Shown piece after piece: positions 1-7,929 of a stretch of DNA of 9,293 bases (the first letter of the stretch is position 1; the number at the start of each line of letters is the position of its first letter). Position numbers and translations under genes: made by a program. The stretch is from AC-52 sp044870295 (GTDB taxonomy: Bacteria; Actinomycetota; UBA4738). The notes under the pieces are model-generated. The model was given only the letters and a program-made list of their open reading frames with translations. It was not told the DNA's origin and did not search any database. The stretch covers positions 1-9,293 of the forward strand of contig JBIOYQ010000155.1 of assembly GCA_044870295.1 (NCBI GenBank), written 5' to 3'.

Positions 1-35
1 AGACGGTCGCCCCTTTCGTTTCCTCGGTGGTCGCC
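1..35 (-). other. Spacer downstream of rpoB, probably leading into rpoC
   Basis: Read on the minus strand, the 35 nt after the rpoB stop contain no terminator-like hairpin. They hold a purine-rich stretch (GAGGAAACGAAAGGGG) ending about 10 nt before the window edge, which could be the ribosome binding site of the next gene. rpoC follows rpoB almost universally in bacteria, so it is the expected neighbour, but no part of it is visible here. Confidence 0.45.
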
Positions 36-3536
<3,501 letters not shown>

Positions 3537-3543
3537 AAGGTAT

Positions 3544-3550
3544 CCCTCCT
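3544..3550 (-). promoter_or_regulatory. Shine-Dalgarno site of rpoB
   Basis: The minus strand reads AGGAGGG. The AGGAGG core is separated by 8 nt (GATACCTT) from TTG at 3536. This is a full match to the anti-Shine-Dalgarno at optimal spacing and decides the unusual TTG start; no ATG or GTG nearby gives a comparable arrangement. Confidence 0.9.
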
Positions 3551-3605
3551 AGAGAGATAGACGCGACAGGCAGGAGTTCGCGGGAGACGGCACGGCCAAA
3601 CGGGC

Positions 3606-3634
3606 AGTTTACGACTCCAGACATGCAAAATCAA
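3606..3634 (-). promoter_or_regulatory. Predicted sigma-70-type promoter of rpoB
   Basis: On the minus strand a -35 box TTGATT (3634-3629) and a -10 box TAAACT (3611-3606) are separated by exactly 17 nt. Transcription would start near 3599, giving a leader of about 60 nt before the rpoB TTG. Another -35-like hexamer, TTGACG (3644-3639), lies 10 nt further upstream but has no good -10 at 16-18 nt spacing. An own promoter makes sense because rpoB is not attached to the ribosomal-protein genes here. Predicted by eye from consensus; no start-site data. Confidence 0.6.
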
Positions 3635-3749
3635 GCGGCGTCAACCCCACGGCTTGTACAACGGCGCGGGGGCCGCTTGTATTCCGGCGGGGATTTTACC
3701 GGATTTCAATGCCTGGATGGAAGGTTTTTTGGCGTTCTGCTTGGCCGGA

Positions 3750-5003
3750 TCAGCAGGATGCCATCTCGAGGACCTGGAACCGATTCCAGGGCAGGTTCGA
3801 CAGATCGGCCTTGGGAGTGGGCATCCCGGCCAATGACCATGCGTCGTAGCCGCGATCCAGGTTCGCCTCTCCTCGCAGCTCCAGGGAGCCACTGACGTCC
3901 GCCACGTAGGCGCCGTACGTCTGCAGAGCCTTCGCGATCACCTTCTCCCACGCCGGCCAGTCCTTGCCATCGACGTCGATCGCCGGGTCCAGTTGAACAT
4001 GGGCCCCCAGCGGGATCGCGTCGAGATCCTGGTGGTAGTTGGGTGCCTCGCTGGCCCAGTAGTTCGTGGCCGGACAGGCGATGAAGTCCGCCCGGACATA
4101 GGGCGTGGAGAGCACCAGGGCGTGGTCGATGTGTCCCTGGGCGATCTCCTCGGGGCGGATCACCCCTCCGAACTCCAGGAACCCGGCGGCCGTTCCCCCG
4201 CCGCCACACCGCGTCCCCTTCGCGCATGCGGCCCCCCAGTCGGCGGTCGTGGCGGTCCGTCCGCTCGCCGACCACGTCCGGGTGCGGGGATCGTAGGCTC
4301 CCTGCCACAGGTCGAGCTCCTGGTTCGTCGCCGGGTCGAACACGGCCAGGTGTCCGTCCGACTCGGTGTTCGGCGTGGCGTAGCTCGGGATCCGGAACGT
4401 CACGGTGGTCTCGCACCCGTAGAGCAGGCACTCGACCGTGTACTCGGCGCTGTGGGGGTCGGCGTACGCCAGCGGGATGCCCCAGTCGTCGCCGTCGTTG
4501 ACCAGCCCGCGGGACCGGTACGCGTACAACGAGGTCGAGACCATGTTCGGCGAGTTCGGATCGATGGCCGGCGAGGCCGGGATGGGCGTGTTCCAGAAGC
4601 TCGTCTCCGAATAGAACCGCGGGACCGGGCCGCTCTGTGCAGGTGTGGTCACGCCGCCGAACATGTCGGCCAGCACCTTCCCGCCGCCATCGCGCGCCTT
4701 GAGCTCGTAGAGGTACGTCGAGGACGGCCAGAGCAGGTGATCCGTGTAGGTGGTTCGATCGTCCGCTCGGAAGTCGTCGATCAGCCTGCCGCCACGAAAG
4801 AGCTGATAGCGCTGGGCCTTCGGAACACTTCGCCACGAGACCGACGCCGACCACGAGGTGGGCGCGGAGACCGCCAGGGCCGCCTGTCGACGCGGAGGCG
4901 GACCGTACTGCGGGGCAGCTCGGGTCGCCGGCGCGCTGGATCCACCGACCACCGTTGCCACCACCACCGAGACGAGCTGGACGATCCACCGGGGCCCCAC
5001 CAC
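3750..5003 (-). CDS. Secreted protein with Fn3-like module and conserved six-cysteine C-terminal domain; function unknown
   Basis: I do not recognise a named family. The product (417 aa from this start) has an N-terminal signal peptide (hydrophobic stretch WIVQLVSVVVATVVGG, likely cleaved near TRA-AP around residue 28-30), an Fn3-like beta module at about 40-116 (SWSASVSWRSV, YQLFRGG, YTDHLLWPSS), then a domain at about 124-417. That domain has SFWN, AIDPNS, a YTVECLLYGC block, FGGVIRPEEIAQGHIDHAL (H291, D293, H294), FIACPA, and VIAKALQTYGAYV. Cysteines are C192, C197, C260, C266, C310 and C417; the last is the final residue. The protein is homologous over most of its length to the divergently transcribed gene at 5345-7198. 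From memory, the order of motifs resembles a widespread uncharacterised secreted family of soil bacteria (pattern roughly R-x-EE-x-x-x-G-x-x-x-HA followed by A-L-x-x-Y-G). A hydrolase, lyase or carbohydrate-binding role is inference. Start choice: GTG 5003 has GGAGG 5 nt upstream; GTG 5009 and GTG 5000 are alternatives. Confidence 0.88.
   Translation of the reverse strand: MVGPRWIVQLVSVVVATVVGGSSAPATRAAPQYGPPPRRQAALAVSAPTSWSASVSWRSVPKAQRYQLFRGGRLIDDFRADDRTTYTDHLLWPSSTYLYELKARDGGGKVLADMFGGVTTPAQSGPVPRFYSETSFWNTPIPASPAIDPNSPNMVSTSLYAYRSRGLVNDGDDWGIPLAYADPHSAEYTVECLLYGCETTVTFRIPSYATPNTESDGHLAVFDPATNQELDLWQGAYDPRTRTWSASGRTATTADWGAACAKGTRCGGGGTAAGFLEFGGVIRPEEIAQGHIDHALVLSTPYVRADFIACPATNYWASEAPNYHQDLDAIPLGAHVQLDPAIDVDGKDWPAWEKVIAKALQTYGAYVADVSGSLELRGEANLDRGYDAWSLAGMPTPKADLSNLPWNRFQVLEMASC
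4116..4154 (-). repeat. 39-bp perfect inverted match to 6800-6838 (copy 1, inside the left secreted-protein gene)
   Basis: Read on the minus strand, this segment encodes PEEIAQGHIDHAL and is identical, including every synonymous position, to 6800-6838 on the plus strand. Flanking codons of the two genes differ at the usual wobble positions, so the identity is local. The copies are inverted with respect to the chromosome. Confidence 0.85.
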
Positions 5004-5006
5004 TGC

Positions 5007-5013
5007 CACCTCC
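5007..5013 (-). promoter_or_regulatory. Shine-Dalgarno site of the 3750-5003 gene
   Basis: The minus strand reads GGAGGTG here, overlapping the first of three in-frame GTG codons (5009, 5003, 5000). Because this is the best Shine-Dalgarno match, translation more likely begins at GTG 5003 (5 nt after GGAGG) or GTG 5000 (8 nt) than at GTG 5009. A second purine tract further upstream (GGGGAGGGAAGG) could still serve GTG 5009. Confidence 0.5.
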
Positions 5014-5332
5014 CCCTTCCCTCCCCGGCGGCCGCGCGTTGGGTCGGGCGGCCGTCCCCCGCGTATCCGATGCGGCGGGGAGGAAGGGTGAGGAGTCTAG
5101 AGCGACCAAGGTCCGGTGCCTCTAGGCCGAACGTCGCATTCTCGGGCCCGGGGCGGACGAGGCGGTCGCGAGGCGTCGGGCGGAGTGCCCGGGCCTGCTT
5201 CGACCCGGCGCCGGTGGAGCCCTGGACGTTGGGACGCTTCGTGCGTGGCGTTCGGCCCATTCTCGTTCGCCCTGCTCAAACCGGTCGATCGATGCGCCGA
5301 CCCCGGAAGCGAAGGGGCCGTTCCATGCTGCC
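5010..5332. other. Divergent intergenic region between the two secreted-protein genes
   Basis: About 320 nt of very GC-rich DNA must hold the promoters of both paralogous genes. The only promoter-like pair I could see points left: TAGACT (5099-5094) with GAGGCA 17 nt upstream, a weak match that would give a leader of roughly 80 nt. No convincing rightward promoter was found. An inverted repeat CTAGAG/CTCTAG (5097-5102 and 5120-5125) encloses 17 nt and lies next to that candidate -10, so it could be an operator. Open frames crossing the region lack ribosome binding sites and protein-like composition. Confidence 0.5.
5097..5125. repeat. Short inverted repeat, possible operator
   Basis: Six-base arms CTAGAG (5097-5102) and CTCTAG (5120-5125) flank 17 nt that itself contains GACC-AA-GGTC. 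The site lies in the divergent promoter region and touches the candidate leftward -10 box. Arms of this length can occur by chance; no regulator is encoded in the window. Confidence 0.25.
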
Positions 5333-5334
5333 GT

Positions 5335-5340
5335 GGAGGA
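5335..5340 (+). promoter_or_regulatory. Shine-Dalgarno site of the 5345-7198 gene
   Basis: GGAGGA lies 4 nt before ATG 5345. The alternative in-frame GTG at 5333 overlaps this site and has no good ribosome binding site of its own at normal spacing, so ATG 5345 is preferred. Confidence 0.65.
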
Positions 5341-5344
5341 ATGG

Positions 5345-7198
5345 ATGAAGGAGCAGGCAGGGGCGCGGGCCGGCGGTCGGCGCGCGGGCCGGGCCGTGGT
5401 GGCGTTGGCCACCGTGGTCGGCCTGCTGGGGCCCTTGCAGGGCCGCCAGGCCATGGCCGCCACGACGATCGCCTTTCGGTCGGCCAGCTCGAAGGGAACC
5501 ACGCTGGGCCGGCAGATCAAGATCACCAAGCCGGCGGGCGTCATCTCCGGGGACCTGCTGATCGCGGGGCTGTACGTGCGGGGCGCTCCCTCGGTCACGG
5601 CTCCGGCCGGATGGACGCTGATCCGGCAGGATGGCAGCGCCTTCAGCTATCGCCGCGTGGCCGGTGCCTCCGAGCCCGCGTCCTACACCTGGACCTATCC
5701 CGAGAACCACACGGCGGCCGGCGCCATCGCGGCCTACACCGGCGTGGACACGTCCGATCCCGTCCAGGTGACCAGCGGCCGGGTCAACGGGAAGTCCGTC
5801 AGTCTGACGGCCCCGTCAATCACGACGACCAAACCGGGAACCATGGTCGTTGGGGTCTTCGGGGTGGGGCGGAAGACCACCATCAACCGTCCGTCGGGCA
5901 TGAAGGAGCGGGCCGATGTGGCCTCCACGAACGGCACCAAGAACGTCACGGCCGAGCTGTCGGAGCTCCTGCTCGTTGGGCCGGCGATCACGGGAGACAA
6001 GGTGGCGACGGCGGGAGCGGCCGGCAAGAACGCCGGCCAGCTCATCGGGCTCAACCCCATCCTGGTCCAGTCCAGCGCCTTCACCGCGACGGCCCTCAGC
6101 TCGTCGTCCGCCCTCCTGCTGTGGAACGCCCCGGCCGGAACGGCGAGGCTGCGCATCCATCGGGACGGCTGGCTGGTCGACGACATCGCCGCGGGGCCGA
6201 CGAGCTACACGGACCGCCTGCTGTGGCCCTCCACGACCGTCTGGTATCAGTTGGAGGCGCTCGACGCCGGCGGTGGCACGCTGCTCGATCTGGCCGCCCC
6301 CGTGACCACTCCAGCCCAGGTCGGGTCGTTCCCGCGGCTGTACGCGGCCACGAGCTTCTGGAACCAGCCCATCGGCGCGAACCCGGCGATCGACCCCAAC
6401 TCGGCGGCCATCGTGGCGGCCTCCATCACCCCGACCGCCAACATCGCCACCTTCAACAACAACAACGAATGGGGTGTGCCACTGGCCTTTTCGGACCCGG
6501 CCAGCAAGCTCTACACGGTGGGGTGCCTCTACTACGGCTGCAGCCAGCAGGTGCAGTTCCGCATCCCTCGCTCCGCCCATGCGAACACCGGAAGCGACGG
6601 GAAGTTGGTGGTCATCGACCCCGGTACCAACACCGAGCTCGACATGGGCGTGGCCTCCTACAACGGCCAGGCCGACTCCTGGACCACGAACTCCCGGTAC
6701 ACCACCCAGAGCGATGGGTGGGGCGCCATGTGCGCCCAGGGCCTCCACTGCGACGGCGTGCTGATGAGCGGCCTGGACCAGTTCGGGGGCATCGTCCGTC
6801 CCGAGGAGATCGCCCAGGGACACATCGACCACGCCCTGTCGCTGATCGTGCCCTACTGGCGGAGTGGCTTCATCGCCTGTCCGGCGGTCAAGACCAGCGG
6901 CGGGACGAACGATTCGAAGGCGATCCCCATGAGCGCCAGGATCCAGCTCGACCCCACCTTCGACGTCGACGGGCAATCCTGGCCGCAGTGGAAGAAGGTG
7001 ATCGCCAAGGCCCTGCAGACCTACGGCGCCTATGTGTGGGACGCGGGCAGCGACCGGCTGGACATCCGCGCGGAGTCCAACATCTCGCGGGGCTACGACG
7101 CGTGGGCGAAGGTCGGAGTCCCCTCGCAGATCGGCCAGGCCAGCCTGGCGGCCCTTCCCTGGAACCAGGTTCGGGTCCTGCAGATCACGCCGTGTTAG
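5345..7198 (+). CDS. Secreted multidomain paralogue: beta-rich N-terminal module, Fn3-like module, conserved six-cysteine domain; function unknown
   Basis: The product (617 aa from ATG 5345) is exported: an Arg-rich start, a hydrophobic stretch (AVVALATVVGLLGPL) and a cleavage site after AMA near residue 38. Residues about 40-238 form a beta-rich extracellular module (GDLLIAGLYVRG, APAGWTLIR, SEPASYTWTY, AAYTGVD, PSGMKERADVAS) of a type I recall from secreted actinobacterial and Chloroflexi proteins. Residues about 240-323 are Fn3-like (LLLWNAPAG, YTDRLLWPS). Residues about 325-617 are the domain shared with the divergent gene: SFWN, AIDPNS, CLYYGC (C394, C399), CAQGLHC (C463, C469), FGGIVRPEEIAQGHIDHAL (H493, D495, H496), FIACPA (C512), VIAKALQTYGAYV, and a terminal C617. 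All six shared cysteines and the HID-H motif are conserved, suggesting disulfide-stabilised folding outside the cell and a functional, perhaps catalytic, site. That role is inferred, not known. The stop lies inside the 3' end of the convergent methyltransferase gene. Confidence 0.9.
   Translation: MKEQAGARAGGRRAGRAVVALATVVGLLGPLQGRQAMAATTIAFRSASSKGTTLGRQIKITKPAGVISGDLLIAGLYVRGAPSVTAPAGWTLIRQDGSAFSYRRVAGASEPASYTWTYPENHTAAGAIAAYTGVDTSDPVQVTSGRVNGKSVSLTAPSITTTKPGTMVVGVFGVGRKTTINRPSGMKERADVASTNGTKNVTAELSELLLVGPAITGDKVATAGAAGKNAGQLIGLNPILVQSSAFTATALSSSSALLLWNAPAGTARLRIHRDGWLVDDIAAGPTSYTDRLLWPSTTVWYQLEALDAGGGTLLDLAAPVTTPAQVGSFPRLYAATSFWNQPIGANPAIDPNSAAIVAASITPTANIATFNNNNEWGVPLAFSDPASKLYTVGCLYYGCSQQVQFRIPRSAHANTGSDGKLVVIDPGTNTELDMGVASYNGQADSWTTNSRYTTQSDGWGAMCAQGLHCDGVLMSGLDQFGGIVRPEEIAQGHIDHALSLIVPYWRSGFIACPAVKTSGGTNDSKAIPMSARIQLDPTFDVDGQSWPQWKKVIAKALQTYGAYVWDAGSDRLDIRAESNISRGYDAWAKVGVPSQIGQASLAALPWNQVRVLQITPC
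6800..6838 (+). repeat. 39-bp perfect inverted match to 4116-4154 (copy 2, inside the right secreted-protein gene)
   Basis: Partner of the segment in the divergent paralogue: 13 identical codons covering the core motif with the conserved histidines and aspartate. Elsewhere, for example the VIAKALQTYGAYV block, the two genes encode nearly the same residues with several synonymous differences. Confidence 0.85.
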
Positions 7199-7820
7199 AC
7201 GCCGAAGAGGCGGCCTGACCGACCGGGTCGGCGGGCGTGCCGGGACGGCGAATGGCGATGAGCGATTTCGAGAGCCCGAGGACGCGCTCGTGCCAGATCT
7301 CGCCATCGTCGAACAGCGTTCGCATCTCCCCGCGGTCCAGCAGCCGGATCTCTCGCAGGAACCACGCCCTGCGCCGGCGGAGGAGGCGTTCCTGGGTCCT
7401 CCGTGGAAGCCAGTGGACGAACGGCCACATGAGATGGACCTCGACGGGGAAGCGGCGGTTCGGGGTCTGGACCCAGTAGCCGCGACCGACGCGCCGGCAC
7501 TCGGCCGCGAACCGCCGCTGGCTCTCCAGGTCGCCGACGTGCTCGATCACCGCGTTGCTGAAGACGAGGTCGAAGGCGCCGTCCCGGAACGGGAGGTTCC
7601 GGCCGTCGGCGATCACCCAGGAGGCCGCCCTCCGACCACTGCCGAGGTCGTCCGGGACGGCCAGATTGAGCATCACCAGCCGAGGCCGCTCGGGAAGCAG
7701 TGACCAGTTGAAAGGAAGGCCTCCGACGTCCAGGACGCGGTGGTCCGACGACAGCCCCAGGCGGGTCCACAGGTCCGACATCCGCTTGCGCCGCAATCGA
7801 CGCTGGAGTCGGGCGAGCAC
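7185..7820 (-). CDS. Class I SAM-dependent methyltransferase, probably for a surface glycan
   Basis: A compact 211-residue cytoplasmic enzyme expected to transfer a methyl group from S-adenosylmethionine. Motif I is VLDVGG at residues 29-34; ADGRNLPF (71-78) is the acidic/post-II region; FDLVFSNAVIEHV (83-95) is the motif IV region typical of the Methyltransf_11 type. WVQTPNRRFPVEVHLMWPFVHWLP (116-139) resembles the segment I associate with methyltransferases in polysaccharide loci. The substrate is unknown; the divergent flippase supports a sugar or lipid-linked glycan. The start is GTG at 7820 with an AAGGGA tract about 10 nt upstream; ATG 7781 is a shorter alternative without a good ribosome site. 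The first 14 residues are very basic. The last roughly 15 residues (after RRPGTPADP) look like a low-complexity tail. The final 14 nt overlap the end of the secreted-protein gene on the other strand. Confidence 0.9.
   Translation of the reverse strand: MLARLQRRLRRKRMSDLWTRLGLSSDHRVLDVGGLPFNWSLLPERPRLVMLNLAVPDDLGSGRRAASWVIADGRNLPFRDGAFDLVFSNAVIEHVGDLESQRRFAAECRRVGRGYWVQTPNRRFPVEVHLMWPFVHWLPRRTQERLLRRRRAWFLREIRLLDRGEMRTLFDDGEIWHERVLGLSKSLIAIRRPGTPADPVGQAASSASNTA
7219..7231. terminator. GC-rich hairpin just past the stop of the secreted-protein gene (weak terminator candidate)
   Basis: CCGACCGGGTCGG can fold as a 5-bp stem with a CGG loop, 20 nt downstream of the 7198 stop and within the 3' coding region of the methyltransferase. 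There is no U-tract on either strand, so it is at best a weak, non-canonical terminator. It is listed because no better one exists between the convergent genes. Confidence 0.2.
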
Positions 7821-7929
7821 GACGTCACGGTCCCTTCTGGCCGGGATGAGGTCCAGCTCGGCTTAACTATAGGCGGCCAACGTGCCGAATCCTGCGTGGA
7901 GAGCGCCCCTACCAGGAGCCTTCGACTTG
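7821..7929. promoter_or_regulatory. Divergent promoter region between methyltransferase and flippase
   Basis: About 110 nt separate the divergent starts. The minus strand contains a good -10-like hexamer, TATAGT (7871-7866), in an A+T-richer patch in an otherwise GC-rich stretch. It would place a start near 7859 and a leader of about 40 nt for the methyltransferase. No convincing -35 lies 16-18 nt upstream of it. For the rightward gene I see only the ribosome binding site AGGAG (7914-7918). Confidence 0.35.

Larger units (their letters stand above)
3537..3749. other. Intergenic region between the secreted-protein gene and rpoB
   Basis: This 213-nt gap holds the rpoB leader, Shine-Dalgarno site and promoter (listed separately). 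It is locally A+T-richer than the flanking genes, especially 3600-3740. Between the stop of the upstream gene (3750) and the promoter I find no convincing Rho-independent terminator: a weak stem (TCCGG/CCGGA, near 3682-3704) has an 11-nt loop and no U-tract. An 8-nt palindrome TTGTACAA sits at 3654-3661, about 20 nt upstream of the -35 box; its role is unknown. Short open frames crossing here lack ribosome binding sites and protein-like composition. Confidence 0.6.

Noticed and set aside
3682..3704. Terminator between the secreted-protein gene and rpoB
   Set aside because: Only a 5-bp stem with an 11-nt loop and no U-tract in the direction of transcription.
3715..3732. T6 run near 3725-3730 as a rightward terminator tail
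   Set aside because: No stable GC stem immediately precedes it on the plus strand, and no plus-strand gene ends upstream of it.
3706..5109. A 467-codon minus-strand frame overlapping the 3750-5003 gene and running into the rpoB leader
   Set aside because: The alternative frame has the signal peptide and aligns with the paralogue; this one is low-complexity and Arg/Gly/Pro-rich.
5345..5460. Twin-arginine (Tat) signal peptide on the rightward secreted protein
   Set aside because: There is an RR pair, but the following residues do not fit the Tat consensus, and the conserved cysteines suggest Sec export and folding outside the cell.
5116..7218. A 700-codon open frame on the plus strand overlapping the secreted-protein gene in another frame
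   Set aside because: Its translation is rich in R, G, H and P with no signal peptide or domain. The frame starting at 5345 has a clear paralogue and signal peptide.
5816..7306. A 496-codon minus-strand open frame antisense to the secreted-protein gene
   Set aside because: Shadow frame of a GC-rich gene: Arg/Gly/Val-biased and without recognisable motifs.
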